A stretch of 64,000 nucleotides of DNA from Lachnospiraceae bacterium (GCA_024684065.1 JAIKXO010000252.1:1-64000); one strand, 5' to 3'; counted from the first letter of the stretch, positions 25,301 to 34,252 are shown. Translations and numbers: made by a program. Notes: a model not told the origin generated them from the letters alone.

Positions 25301-26116
25301 GCATACATATTTATCCTTTCTGTCCCCGTACAGCTCTTTTCTGGTCGCCATGTATTTTTTATAGCTGTCCTCAACAGGCTTTCTGTAATCACCCTCCGGG
25401 ATCTCGATATTTAAAAGCTCTGTGGAAAAGGTTGTATGCCTGCAGTGATCGGACCAATAGGTGTCTAAAACTCTTATCTCCGTCATGGTCGGATCCCTGT
25501 TTTCATCCCTCTTAAAATAATTCTGTATATGCTTAAGATCATTAAAGGTCATGGCAAGTAAGAGCGACTCATAGAGCTTTTTCAGCTCCCCTTCCTCCAT
25601 ATCCTTAAAGCCCTCTAAAACGGAAACATCCGCAGGCTCGTCATATTCCGTCTTAAGGGTTTCCGGCTTTTGTATGTCGCTTTCTCTCGAATCCACCGGA
25701 TTTATGCAATAGTTCCTGACCGCTTCAAACTCTTCGTCGCTTATATTTCCGGACAGACAGTAGGTAACCGCCGTCTTTATGATCGGGTTCTCGTCTTCAT
25801 TCAGAAAGCGGACACACTGCACGGCCGAATCAGCCCTCTGGTCAAACTGCCCCGGAAGGAACTCAACCGAAAAGACCCTGTCATCCTTATTTCTCTCAAA
25901 ATCCTCCTCGTACAGGATGTCCACGGGCGGTTCCGAAAATACAGTTTTTTTAGCTCTCTCAAAAGTCGCGTCGGAGATATTCTCCACATCATATCTTATA
26001 AGCTCTCTGAGTTTTTTCAGTCCGGATACGGACAAATAGCTTTTAAGCTCTCCGAAAAGCTCATTAGCCTTAACCGCATAGGGTTCTTTTTTTTCAACAT
26101 AAATCCGCCTGACCAT
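22340..26116 (-). CDS. purL: Phosphoribosylformylglycinamidine synthase, single-chain
   Basis: The large, single-chain FGAM synthase (1258 residues) that converts FGAR, glutamine and ATP to FGAM in purine synthesis. It joins a PurS-like N-terminal region, two AIRS-like synthase halves (TYWSDHCRHTTF near residue 225; FKNETHNHPTEIEPFGGA near 325) and a C-terminal glutamine amidotransferase domain with the nucleophile Cys in GVCNGFQALIKLG (near 1090) and ASHGEGRF. GAGGAGG precedes the ATG. It is separated from the purEMND cluster by 7 kb and follows radA by 13 bp. Many Firmicutes instead use separate PurS, PurL and PurQ. Confidence 0.95.
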   Translation of the reverse strand: MVRRIYVEKKEPYAVKANELFGELKSYLSVSGLKKLRELIRYDVENISDATFERAKKTVFSEPPVDILYEEDFERNKDDRVFSVEFLPGQFDQRADSAVQCVRFLNEDENPIIKTAVTYCLSGNISDEEFEAVRNYCINPVDSRESDIQKPETLKTEYDEPADVSVLEGFKDMEEGELKKLYESLLLAMTFNDLKHIQNYFKRDENRDPTMTEIRVLDTYWSDHCRHTTFSTELLNIEIPEGDYRKPVEDSYKKYMATRKELYGDRKDKYVCLMDLALLAMKKLRADGKLTDMEESEEINACSIVVPVKTEDGKEEEWLISFKNETHNHPTEIEPFGGAATCLGGAIRDPLSGRSYVYQAMRITGAADPTVPLSETIKGKLPQKKLVREAAKGYSSYGNQIGLATGYVKEIYHPGYVAKRMEIGAVVGAAPRKNVIRESSEPGDVIILLGGRTGRDGLGGATGSSKVHTETSIETCGAEVQKGNAPTERKLQRLFRRPEVSRLIRKCNDFGAGGVSVAIGELADGLLIDLDKVPKKYAGLDGTELAISESQERMAVVVAPEDKEEFMRYAALENLEATEVAVVTKEPRLKLIWRGNEIVNLKREFLDTNGAHQEADVSVVLPKKDNDYFGQKRIKGVQDCIDRGDIRGAFLNSLRDLNECSQKGLVEMFDSSIGAGTIMMPYGGKTQLAETQVMAAKLPMLNGDSRTATMMSYGFDPSLSSWSPYHGAIYAVIQSMAKIAASGGDIGKLHFTFQEYFKRMTEDPKRWSEPFLSLLGAFEAQLRFGIASIGGKDSMSGTFNDIDVPPTLVSFAVSVLSEEDVITPELKKAGNKLVILKCERDENELPYYEELKSQYEKFHNDCKGGLIASAFVPDGGGMAPALAKIAFGNLLGVKIEHNVDVNDIFSPGFGSIIAEVRPENVSKLSITYTLIGEVLTDPVIEYRDMALPLSEALTEWKKPLEKVFPSKAEASESILPDDLYRTDTVYVCKNRVAKPGVFIPVFPGTNCEYDSLKAFEKAGAEVVCSVFRNGSPEDIRDSVREYKEAIDKSQIIMFPGGFSAGDEPDGSAKFFATAFQNEILKEAVMKLLNDRDGLVLGVCNGFQALIKLGLVPYGEIRGQEENSPTLTFNTVGRHVSKMIYTKVISNKSPWLRKTEPGETYVIPASHGEGRFVANEEWIERLFKNGQVATRYTDNNGNISEDTEWNVNGSYMAIEGITSPDGRCFGRMGHPERIGRSVSVNIYGRQDMKIFESGVDYFR

Positions 26117-26129
26117 TTTGCCTCCTCTG

Positions 26130-27497
26130 TTAAATATATTTCAAAGCTTCGGTAAGGCTCTCGATGCCAAGAAGCTCTATTCCCTCAACTCTCTTTGCCT
26201 GCGACAGCGCCGCCTTCGGCATGATACAGGTCGAGAAGCCAAGCTTTTTTGCCTCCGTTACGCGAAGCTCCGGCATGCTGACGTTTCTCACCTCTCCGCT
26301 TAATCCGACCTCTCCGAACACGACGATGTCCTTTGAGACCGGCCTGTTCCTGTAGCTTGAAACCACCGCCATGACGATCCCGAGATCTATCGCAGGCTCT
26401 AACATCCTCATACCGCCGGCAACATTAACATAAGCGTCACATTCGGATGTCTTTAAGTTAAGCCTCTTTTCAAGCACGGCCATCAGCAGGTTAAAGCGGT
26501 TTACATCCGCTCCGGTCGCCTGTCTTTTTGGAAATCCGAAGCTCGTATGGGTAACAAGCGCCTGTATCTCAAGCAGCATCGGCCTCGTACCCTCCATCGC
26601 GCAGGCAACCACGGACCCGCTTGCATCAAGAGGTCTTCCCGAAAGCATATACTCCGAAGGGTTCTTTACCTCCGTAAGGCCATCTCCCCGCATCTCAAAG
26701 ACCCCGATCTCATTGGTCGAGCCAAACCTGTTTTTAACTCCCCTTAAGATCCTGTACGAAGCATATCTGTCCCCCTCGAAATACAGTACAGAATCCACTA
26801 TATGCTCAAGCACCCTTGGACCGGCGACCATACCTTCCTTAGTGACATGTCCGACTATAAATACCGCGGTATTTAAAGACTTTGCAAGATTAAGGAGCAG
26901 GGCAGCCGCCTCTCTGACCTGTGAGACCGAACCCGGAGCAGAGCTTATCGAATCTGAAAACATAGTCTGGATAGAGTCTATAACGACAACCTCAGGACTG
27001 TATTTCCTTATTGCCTCGGAAATTACCCCAAGATCCGTCTCGCACAGTAAGGACAGCTTATCACTGAATTCACCTATCCTCATTGCCCGCATTTTTATCT
27101 GCTTAAGAGACTCCTCACCGGACACATACAGTACCTCATGCTCCATTCCCGTAAGTTCTTTACAAACCTGAAGAAGCAGGGTCGATTTTCCTATACCGGG
27201 ATCTCCTCCTACCAAAACAAGGGAGCCGGGTACTATTCCGCCTCCCAAAACCCGGTCAAATTCCTCAATACCGGTAACTATTCTTTCTTCGTTTTCAAGC
27301 TCTATCTCGGATAGCCTCGAAGGCACGCGGTTTATGGATAATGCGCCTCTATCCCGGTTTTGCTGAGCCTTTTCGTTTATGCTCTCCTCTGTAAAGGTAT
27401 TCCACTGTCTGCACTGGGGACATTGCCCCAGCCACTTGCCCGATTCATATCCGCAGCTGTTGCAGAAAAACACAGTCCGCTTTTTAGCGTTTGCCAT
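26130..27497 (-). CDS. radA: DNA repair protein RadA
   Basis: A 455-residue RecA-related helicase that drives branch migration in recombination. All three parts are present: N-terminal zinc finger (CNSCG...CPQC, residues 11-31), RecA-like ATPase with Walker A GGDPGIGKST (near 97) and the RadA-specific KNRFGSTNE motif (near 255), and a C-terminal Lon-like domain (SYRNRPVSKDIVVFGEVGLSG). AGGAG precedes the ATG. In Firmicutes radA often follows clpC, as here with one small gene in between. Confidence 0.95.
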   Translation of the reverse strand: MANAKKRTVFFCNSCGYESGKWLGQCPQCRQWNTFTEESINEKAQQNRDRGALSINRVPSRLSEIELENEERIVTGIEEFDRVLGGGIVPGSLVLVGGDPGIGKSTLLLQVCKELTGMEHEVLYVSGEESLKQIKMRAMRIGEFSDKLSLLCETDLGVISEAIRKYSPEVVVIDSIQTMFSDSISSAPGSVSQVREAAALLLNLAKSLNTAVFIVGHVTKEGMVAGPRVLEHIVDSVLYFEGDRYASYRILRGVKNRFGSTNEIGVFEMRGDGLTEVKNPSEYMLSGRPLDASGSVVACAMEGTRPMLLEIQALVTHTSFGFPKRQATGADVNRFNLLMAVLEKRLNLKTSECDAYVNVAGGMRMLEPAIDLGIVMAVVSSYRNRPVSKDIVVFGEVGLSGEVRNVSMPELRVTEAKKLGFSTCIMPKAALSQAKRVEGIELLGIESLTEALKYI

Positions 27498-27505
27498 ATC
27501 AGCTC

Positions 27506-27916
27506 CTAGAGCGAAATCTTGACAAAAACCTCTTCCTCACCCGCAAGCTCAACGCTGAAGCTAAGCTTTCCGCCGAGATTGGTCTTTATCTTCTGGGTGC
27601 TTTTATCCCCTACTGAAACATTATATTCGGTATCCTCAGACAGGCCCACGGTTATCTGTGCATCCTCTGTGCCGGAAACCTTAAATTCCATGCCGTCTCT
27701 GGTTATCCTCAGGGAGTTGACCGATGTCCCGGGATCCGACTCATATACAAACAGGCCGTCCCGTTCAAGCTTTGTAAGCTCCCTGAAAGTCTTAACCTTG
27801 TAGAGATTTCCCTCATACTCAAAGTCCTCAAGCTTCGTCTTCTTTTCAAGCTCGCAGTCGCCGAAGCTTAAAGACCCGTCTTCTTCGATCCTTATCAGTT
27901 CCTTAACGTTTGCCAT
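27506..27916 (-). CDS. Small conserved Lachnospiraceae protein (endosialidase-like in name)
   Basis: A 136-residue soluble protein that I recognise only as a conserved family beside clpC/radA in Lachnospiraceae, sometimes labelled endosialidase without support. It begins ANVKELIRIEEDGSLSFGD, continues with KTKLEDFEYEGNLYKVKTF (about residues 26-45), FVYESDPGTSV (near 58) and GPEDAQITV-like GTEDAQITVGLSEDTEYNV, and ends in a beta-rich segment (NLGGKLSFSVEL). It looks all-beta, with no catalytic motif, signal peptide or membrane span. GGGGG and AAGGA precede the ATG. Placement between clpC and radA in one operon hints at a stress-related role, but nothing in the sequence proves it. Confidence 0.7.
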   Translation of the reverse strand: MANVKELIRIEEDGSLSFGDCELEKKTKLEDFEYEGNLYKVKTFRELTKLERDGLFVYESDPGTSVNSLRITRDGMEFKVSGTEDAQITVGLSEDTEYNVSVGDKSTQKIKTNLGGKLSFSVELAGEEEVFVKISL

Positions 27917-27934
27917 TCCTTTACCCCCTTATAA

Positions 27935-30400
27935 CTATACACTGCCCGATATTTTCAGCTCCTTATTTACGAAGCTTATTACAACCTTTTCCCCGTACCG
28001 GATCCTTCCCTCGAGATAGGCTTCGGAAAGAGGATCCTCGATCATGGTCTGCACTGCCCTTCTTAAGGGCCTGGCGCCATATTTTTTATCCGTTCCCTTT
28101 TCGATCACATGTTTTTTTGCGGAGTCTCTGATGGTAAGATCAATGTTTAACTCTTCCTTTGCTCTCTTTTCAAGCTCCTTCGTCATTATGGTGACGATCC
28201 TCTTCATATCATCTTCATTCAGGGAACGGAAAACAATAGTTTCGTCTATCCTGTTTAAAAACTCGGGGCGGAAGATCCTCTTTACCTCCTCCATTACCCC
28301 CGCCTTCATTTTTTCATGATCCTTTTTTTCGTTCTTATCGACTATAAATCCAAGCTGTTTGGGCTCCATTATCCTCTGGGCCCCGGCATTGCTCGTCATT
28401 ATTATCACGCAGTTCTTAAAGCTTACCTTCCTGCCGTTCGAATCTGTGATATGACCGTCGTCGAGTACCTGAAGAAGTATATTGAACACATCCGGATGAG
28501 CCTTTTCTATCTCATCAAAAAGCACTACCGAATAGGGATTTCTTCTGACCTTTTCGGACAATTGACCACCTTCTTCAAATCCGACATAGCCGGGAGGCGA
28601 TCCGATCAGTTTTGACACCGTGTGCTTCTCCATGTACTCAGACATGTCAACCCTTATCATGGCTTCTTCCGTTCCGAAGAGCACCTCGGTCAAAGCCTTT
28701 GAAAGCTCGGTCTTGCCCACTCCGGTCGGTCCCAGGAACAAAAACGACCCGATCGGTCGATTCTTTTCCTTAAGTCCTACCCGTCCCCGTTTTATAGCCC
28801 TTGAAACGGCGCTTACCGCTTCATCCTGTCCGATCACCCTCTTTTTGAGCTCCTTTTCCATTTTCAGGAGCTTGCTGCTTTCAGCCTCCTTAAGCCTTTG
28901 AAGCGGGATCTTCGTCCACTCTGAAACGATCTTCGCTATATCGTCCTGATCCACCTCCAGCGCCCTCTTTTCTCTTGAAGCCTTCCTCTTAAGCTTTGCT
29001 TCATGTTCATCCCTAAGCGCATTCTGGGATTTTACAAGTTTGGCATATCCGCTCAGGTCATCTCTTCTTAAGGCATCCTCTTTATCTTCATCATACTGCC
29101 TCATAAGAAGTCCGTATTCGCTGTTAACCTCTTCGTCCCTCTTATAAAGGGAGAGCCTTACCATTGCGGATGCCTCGTCCATAAGGTCTATTGCCTTATC
29201 CGGAAGGAACCTGTCGTTTATGTATCTTGTGGAAAGCTTCACGCAGGCCTCGGCGGCCTCATCGGTGATAACGACCCCGTGATGCTTCTCATAGTTGCTT
29301 CTGAGCCCCTTGATGATCTCTATCGAATCTTCCTCTGAAGGCTCTTCCACTGCTATTTTCTGGAATCTTCTCTCAAGAGCCGCATCCTTTTCTATATATT
29401 TTCTGTATTCATCATAGGTCGTAGCACCTATGAGCTGTATCTCTCCCCTTGCAAGCGACGGTTTCAGGATATTGGAAGCATCTATCTTTCCCTCAGACCC
29501 TCCTGCGCCTATGATGGTGTGGATCTCATCGATGAAGAGTATGATGTTATCCGACAGGATGACCTCATTGATCACTCTTTTTATCCTCTCCTCGAATTCA
29601 CCCCTGTACTTGCTGCCTGCGACCATGGCAGAAAGATCCAGTGTCAGCACCCTTTTCCCGATAAGGCTCTTCGGGACGTCCCCAAGCACTATCCGGCTTG
29701 CCAGGCCTTCAACTATAGCTGTTTTTCCAACTCCGGGCTCACCGACGAGACAGGGATTGTTCTTGGTCCTTCTGCTGAGCGTCTGGATTATCCTCTGGAT
29801 TTCGGTTTCCCTTCCGATAACAGGATCGAGCTTGCCATCTTCTGCCAGTTCGGTAATGTCTCTGCTATACTGGTCTACCAGAAGATCATTGCCTTCCCGG
29901 AAGGAAGGATGCTTCCTGGAACCGAATTTTACGCTTTGAAGCTCTTCCCTGTAATCGTCCGGGTTTTCTCCCATCGCAAGAAGAGTGTCCACATATATCT
30001 TCTGGCTGTTTATCCCCAGAGTATTGAGGATTCTCACTGCCAGATTATCCATGTCCTTTATAAGGGCTATGAGCAGGTGCTCTGTTCCTATGGACATCGC
30101 CTTGAAGGAATCCGCCACACTCTCGGCTCCTTCAATAATCTCCTGCAGCTTCGGCGTATATCCGTCCCTCTCCGCCAAAGCTGTATCCCCGGTCATTGCG
30201 ATCTGCTCTGCGATGAGTCTCCCGATCTCTTCCTCTTTTGCCCCGTTTTCGTAGAGCACCTTCGAAGCCGTGCTTTCCTTCGTAAGCAAAAGTCCAAGGA
30301 GCAGATGCTCTGTTCCTACATAGCTGTGATTCAGCCTTTTCGACAGCTTGGAAGCCAGGACTAAAGCCTGCTTGGCTCTTGCATTCAATTCAAGCTGCAT
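27935..30400 (-). CDS. clpC: Clp protease ATPase subunit ClpC
   Basis: An 821-residue AAA+ unfoldase that feeds proteins to ClpP. It has the N-terminal double Clp repeat (SYVGTEHLLLGLLL; SIGTEHLLIAL), the first ATPase with Walker A GEPGVGKTA (near residue 215), a ClpC-type middle domain, the second ATPase with GPTGVGKTE (near 555), and the ClpP-docking LGF loop in PKQLGFIVD (near 680). The usual ctsR, mcsA and mcsB genes are absent upstream. The ATG instead directly follows the stop codon of the membrane protein gene at 30401, so ClpC is made from the same mRNA as that protein. GGGAG lies 9 bases before the ATG. Confidence 0.95.
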   Translation of the reverse strand: MQLELNARAKQALVLASKLSKRLNHSYVGTEHLLLGLLLTKESTASKVLYENGAKEEEIGRLIAEQIAMTGDTALAERDGYTPKLQEIIEGAESVADSFKAMSIGTEHLLIALIKDMDNLAVRILNTLGINSQKIYVDTLLAMGENPDDYREELQSVKFGSRKHPSFREGNDLLVDQYSRDITELAEDGKLDPVIGRETEIQRIIQTLSRRTKNNPCLVGEPGVGKTAIVEGLASRIVLGDVPKSLIGKRVLTLDLSAMVAGSKYRGEFEERIKRVINEVILSDNIILFIDEIHTIIGAGGSEGKIDASNILKPSLARGEIQLIGATTYDEYRKYIEKDAALERRFQKIAVEEPSEEDSIEIIKGLRSNYEKHHGVVITDEAAEACVKLSTRYINDRFLPDKAIDLMDEASAMVRLSLYKRDEEVNSEYGLLMRQYDEDKEDALRRDDLSGYAKLVKSQNALRDEHEAKLKRKASREKRALEVDQDDIAKIVSEWTKIPLQRLKEAESSKLLKMEKELKKRVIGQDEAVSAVSRAIKRGRVGLKEKNRPIGSFLFLGPTGVGKTELSKALTEVLFGTEEAMIRVDMSEYMEKHTVSKLIGSPPGYVGFEEGGQLSEKVRRNPYSVVLFDEIEKAHPDVFNILLQVLDDGHITDSNGRKVSFKNCVIIMTSNAGAQRIMEPKQLGFIVDKNEKKDHEKMKAGVMEEVKRIFRPEFLNRIDETIVFRSLNEDDMKRIVTIMTKELEKRAKEELNIDLTIRDSAKKHVIEKGTDKKYGARPLRRAVQTMIEDPLSEAYLEGRIRYGEKVVISFVNKELKISGSV

Positions 30401-32827
30401 TTATTTATCTCCCGTGTTGATGAATTCAAATTCAAAATCATCGTCTTCATCAATATCTATATTATCGTAATTCTGTCCCTGCTGGCCATTATAGCCCATT
30501 CCCTGGTTCTGGTTCTGGTACTGGGGCTGTTCATACTGCTGCCCGTAAGATGTATCATACTGCATATCATATCCGGTATTGCCATACTGCCCTATGTTAT
30601 ACTGGGGAGCGCCCGGAACCGGCTCATAGTACCCGCCATACTGATCGTTCTGACCGTAATACTGGTTCTGGTACTGATAATCCATATAACCCTGCTGTTC
30701 ATACTGTCCGTTGCCATATCCCTGATATTGAGCATCCTGAGCATACTGCATCTGCTGGCCCGGATATCCGGATGGCGCATAGTCATTCTGATACTGCTGC
30801 GCATTATATCCGTCAGAATAATACCGGGGTTCATTCTGATAAGCAGGCGCCTGGGCAGGCTTAAGCTCAGGCTTTTTCGCGGCATTTAATAGCTCCTGCC
30901 TTCTCAGTTCCTCTGTATCCATTCCTGCCGGCGGCTTTGGGGCAGGCTTTTTAATCTTGGTCCCGTCATTTATTACCGAGGCAGCCAGGGCACCCATAGG
31001 AGCAGCGCCTGTTTCAAGAGGCTTCATGCCTTCCCTTTTCGCCTGTTTTCCGGTTCCCTTTTGCTGAGCGGGGATCTCCGTCCTTTCAGCATTTTTATCC
31101 GCACGCTTTCCTTCGGGAATTACAGGCTTCTTTACGCCCTTTCCGGAAACAGGGCTTTCGGATTTTTTAATTTCATTCGCTTTTACAGCACTGCCCGCTG
31201 CTTTTTCTTCGTAAGGCTGTGACGCCCCGATCGGTTTGCCGGATTTCGGAAGCTTCTCAGGTTCCACGCCTGTACCGGCTTCTGCTTCCACAGACCTGGA
31301 CCCGTTATCCTCCGGCATTTCCTCCGGTATTTTTGTTTCATCATTATTTGGGTACTTATTATCCATGCCGCGGGGTCTTCTGCTGTCCTCCCGCTTCATC
31401 GCGGACTCCATGGCCTCAAAATCAAACGACCCCTGCGCTTCCTCTTTTCCTTTTCTATGAGCTTTCTTTTCTTTCTTCTCTGCCTTCTCCCTTGCCTTTC
31501 TTTCCTTCTTTTCACTCCTTGGATCAAAAAGCTCTTCGTCTGAGATCTCTTTCAGTGTATCCTCCGCTTCTGCCGCAATTTCAGAAGCTTTCCCGGGATC
31601 CCCGGAAGGCAGGGCCCCGCCATCATTTGCGGCCGCCTTTTTTGCGGTCTTATCTGACATATCCGGTACTTTGGACAGATCTCCCTCATCCTCGTCTATA
31701 TATTCATAGCTTTCAAAATCCTTAAGCTTTATCAGGGTAATTATCATGATCACAAGGAAGATAAGGGCAAGAAGTCCTAAGATCCCTATTATTATCCAGC
31801 CTGTCAGAGGGATCCCCAGAAGGAGTCCTTCATCGGATTCATTCTCTGCAGAGGCATTCCCCTCCGTAACAAATCGCTGATAGGTCCCCTCGACCTGATC
31901 ATATGTATACCATCCGGTATTTCCGTCGGAATTCATTGCATAGACCACAAAGAAATCGGGATTTAAGACCTCTCCGGAATCTCCCATCTCCGTATATGCT
32001 TCAAGATTCTCCCCGTTCCACTGAAGAGTCACCTTTGTATAGCCATCCGGAGTCTGCGCATCTTCCGGAGCTTTAATTATAATGATACTTTTTCCGGACG
32101 GACCCACGATCTGTCTGAAGGCTGAAAGCTCTCCCGCAGAATCGTCAAAGGATTTGAACGAACCGCTTTGACCTGATTGGTCAGTTGTATATAAAAGCTC
32201 GATACCTCCCGCATCAAACACAGCGCATTCAGTATCCGTACCCTGATATATGGTTGTTGACTTATGGAAATTCTGCGGCAGATATTCATCCGGAAATACC
32301 GTTGATACCAGATATGCGCCGTCAGGCGAAGCTATGGTCTGGGCGGCGACTCCCATATCGGAATAAGAAGCATCCGCGGCAGCCGTCATCGCAGCGGCCG
32401 TATCTTCACCTTCTACCATGATCGACAGACTCGATGAAGGCATATCGCTGTCATCCCCACCGAAATATGCGCTTGCGGAAATTACCGCCTCTCCTCCCGA
32501 AAGCACCGAAAAGCTTATTGATGCGGTAAGTTCCGTAAATAAAAGATTCCCGGAGCCATCATCTGTATATTCCTTATCAGCCTGCGTCAGCTGAAGCCGG
32601 TTGGGATCATAAGTTACGGCAATCTGGGGCGCTTCTGCGTCGCCTTCCGCTACAGCCTCGTAAGCCACCGTAATGAGGCTTCCAACCGTCACGCCCTCGG
32701 CATTCTCTGAGGTAAGCGAGATCGAGCCGGCCGCATATACCGTTCTTACAGGCATAAATACCGATGCAATTAATAACGCCGTGATAATTATCGGTAAAAA
32801 TGTATTCTTTAATTTAAAATAGCGCAT
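30401..32827 (-). CDS. Cohesin-like membrane protein with prion-like cytoplasmic tail
   Basis: An 808-residue protein in four zones. Residues 1-30: signal peptide. Residues 30-150: an all-beta module like cohesin/BACON-type domains (ITVAYEAVAEG, FGGDDSDMPSSSLSIMVEG); residues 150-335 are further extracellular beta structure. Residues 340-366: a single membrane span (GWIIIGILGLLALIFLVIM). Residues 367-808: a cytoplasmic tail, first charged and K/E-rich, then Q/Y/N/G-rich (about 660-795) with motifs such as QYQNQYYGQ, ending in the acidic IDEDDDFEFEF. The start at ATG 32827 has AAGGAG 6 bases upstream. It heads the clpC operon behind a consensus promoter. Function unknown; the tail could condense or recruit partners at the membrane. 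Confidence 0.75.
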   Translation of the reverse strand: MRYFKLKNTFLPIIITALLIASVFMPVRTVYAAGSISLTSENAEGVTVGSLITVAYEAVAEGDAEAPQIAVTYDPNRLQLTQADKEYTDDGSGNLLFTELTASISFSVLSGGEAVISASAYFGGDDSDMPSSSLSIMVEGEDTAAAMTAAADASYSDMGVAAQTIASPDGAYLVSTVFPDEYLPQNFHKSTTIYQGTDTECAVFDAGGIELLYTTDQSGQSGSFKSFDDSAGELSAFRQIVGPSGKSIIIIKAPEDAQTPDGYTKVTLQWNGENLEAYTEMGDSGEVLNPDFFVVYAMNSDGNTGWYTYDQVEGTYQRFVTEGNASAENESDEGLLLGIPLTGWIIIGILGLLALIFLVIMIITLIKLKDFESYEYIDEDEGDLSKVPDMSDKTAKKAAANDGGALPSGDPGKASEIAAEAEDTLKEISDEELFDPRSEKKERKAREKAEKKEKKAHRKGKEEAQGSFDFEAMESAMKREDSRRPRGMDNKYPNNDETKIPEEMPEDNGSRSVEAEAGTGVEPEKLPKSGKPIGASQPYEEKAAGSAVKANEIKKSESPVSGKGVKKPVIPEGKRADKNAERTEIPAQQKGTGKQAKREGMKPLETGAAPMGALAASVINDGTKIKKPAPKPPAGMDTEELRRQELLNAAKKPELKPAQAPAYQNEPRYYSDGYNAQQYQNDYAPSGYPGQQMQYAQDAQYQGYGNGQYEQQGYMDYQYQNQYYGQNDQYGGYYEPVPGAPQYNIGQYGNTGYDMQYDTSYGQQYEQPQYQNQNQGMGYNGQQGQNYDNIDIDEDDDFEFEFINTGDK

Positions 32828-32900
32828 ATCGGCTCCTTTCCCGACTGTCGTTATTCCAAAGGCTCCAAACCCATGTTCAGGGCCCTGATACATGCTCTCT

Positions 32901-32935
32901 GTTGTAATCTTACAACCACCAAAAAACTATGTCAA
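32901..32935 (-). promoter_or_regulatory. Promoter of the membrane protein-clpC operon with overlapping palindrome
   Basis: TTGACA (32930-32935) and TAAGAT (32907-32912) are spaced by 17 bp on the minus strand. A perfect 7-bp inverted repeat, GTTGTAA/TTACAAC with a two-base centre (32901-32916), covers the -10 box and is a good candidate operator. No CtsR-type heptad repeat is seen. Confidence 0.65.
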
Positions 32936-32970
32936 CTAAGTAAAAACCTATCAGATCAGTTTTTCCTTAG
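32936..32970 (-). terminator. Hairpin after purD, dispersed repeat copy
   Basis: CTAAG-x-AAAAAC pairs with GTTTTTxCTTAG, with one mismatch, directly after the purD stop codon. It shares 29 of 35 bases with 13226-13260, including the run CAGTTTTTCCTTAG. It may end the purine transcript just before the next promoter. Confidence 0.55.
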
Positions 32971-32971
32971 T

Positions 32972-34252
32972 TTATCTGAGTCCGGCCTCATCTATTGCCT
33001 TTCCGATATCATTTCTGCAGTATTTGTTGGAAAAATCCACCCATTTTACCGCATCATAGGCGTTTTTCCTCGCTTCCTTAAGATCGCTCCCCAAAGCGGT
33101 GATGCCCAGCACCCTTCCGCCGTTTGTCACGATCTTTCCATCCTTTACCGCTGTACCCGAATGGAAGCAGTAATATCCGTCTTTTTTATCAAAACTGTCA
33201 AGTCCGGTGATTTCAAAACCCTTTTCATATTTGACCGGATATCCGTCAGATGCCAGTATCACGCATACACAGGCTTCTTTTTTGAAGCTCAGGTTTATTT
33301 CCGAAAGTCTTCCCTCAACACAGGCTTCCATGACCTCTATGATGTCATTCTCCATTCTGGGAAGCACGACCTGTGCCTCGGGATCCCCGAACCTTGCATT
33401 ATATTCAAGGACCTTAGGCCCATCCTCTGTCAGCATCAGGCCGAAGAAGATTATTCCCTTAAATTCTCTTCCTTCCTTCGCCATGGCATCGACGGTCGGC
33501 TTATATATATGCTCGTAACAGTATTCATCTATATCTTCCGTATAAAAAGGACTCGGAGAAAAGGTGCCCATACCTCCGGTATTTAAACCCTTATCCCCGT
33601 CAAGAGCTCTTTTATGATCCTGAGCCGAGGTCATCGGCTTTATTGTTTTTCCGTCAACAAAGGAGAGCACGGAAACCTCTCTTCCGGTCAGGAACTCTTC
33701 GATCACGACTTTTTTCCCGGCCTCTCCGAATTTCTTTTCGACCATGATCTCATCTATCGCTTTTTCAGCCTCCTTAAGAGTTTTACAGATGATCACGCCC
33801 TTCCCCAGGGCAAGCCCGTCAGCCTTCACCACCAGCGGAAAACTGCAGTTTCCGATATATTCCCTGGCCTTCCCGGGATCATCAAAACTTTCATACGCCG
33901 CAGTAGGTATATGATATTTTTTCATGAGATCCTTGGAAAAAGACTTGCTTCCCTCTATAACAGCGGCATTCTTTCTCGGTCCGAATACCTTAAGCCCCTT
34001 TGCCTCAAGGACGTCAACTATCCCTCCCGCCAGGGGGTCATCGGGCCCTACTATAACAAGATCTATATTCTTTTCCGCCGCAAAATCCGCTATCCTGTCA
34101 AATTCCATCACGGGAATGTCAACGCATTCCGCAAGCTCTGCTATCCCGGCGTTTCCGGGTGCGCAGTAGATCTTACTTACCTTTTTGCTTTCACATATCT
34201 TCCGGATAATAGCGTGTTCCCGTCCTCCCTGGCCAACCACAAGTATCTTCAT
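32972..34252 (-). CDS. purD: Phosphoribosylamine-glycine ligase
   Basis: GAR synthetase of 426 residues, an ATP-grasp enzyme joining phosphoribosylamine and glycine in the second step of purine synthesis. Seen: MKILVVGQGGREHAI at the N-terminus, GPDDPLAGGIVD (near residue 72), PLVVKADGLALGKGV (ATP-grasp, near 140), GGMGTFSPSP and LEYNARFGDPE (metal site, near 290). GGAGG precedes the ATG. Last gene of the purE-purM-purN-purD cluster; 22 bp separate it from purN. Length and motifs are complete. Confidence 0.96.
   Translation of the reverse strand: MKILVVGQGGREHAIIRKICESKKVSKIYCAPGNAGIAELAECVDIPVMEFDRIADFAAEKNIDLVIVGPDDPLAGGIVDVLEAKGLKVFGPRKNAAVIEGSKSFSKDLMKKYHIPTAAYESFDDPGKAREYIGNCSFPLVVKADGLALGKGVIICKTLKEAEKAIDEIMVEKKFGEAGKKVVIEEFLTGREVSVLSFVDGKTIKPMTSAQDHKRALDGDKGLNTGGMGTFSPSPFYTEDIDEYCYEHIYKPTVDAMAKEGREFKGIIFFGLMLTEDGPKVLEYNARFGDPEAQVVLPRMENDIIEVMEACVEGRLSEINLSFKKEACVCVILASDGYPVKYEKGFEITGLDSFDKKDGYYCFHSGTAVKDGKIVTNGGRVLGITALGSDLKEARKNAYDAVKWVDFSNKYCRNDIGKAIDEAGLR

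Noticed and set aside
22624..25414. Several plus-strand frames opposite purL
   Set aside because: All lie antisense to a complete purL with intact motifs and have no start signals of their own.
31219..31725. Long plus-strand frame opposite the membrane protein gene
   Set aside because: It is Pro/Ser/Arg-rich, lacks a ribosome binding site and mirrors the E/K-rich codons of the real gene on the other strand.
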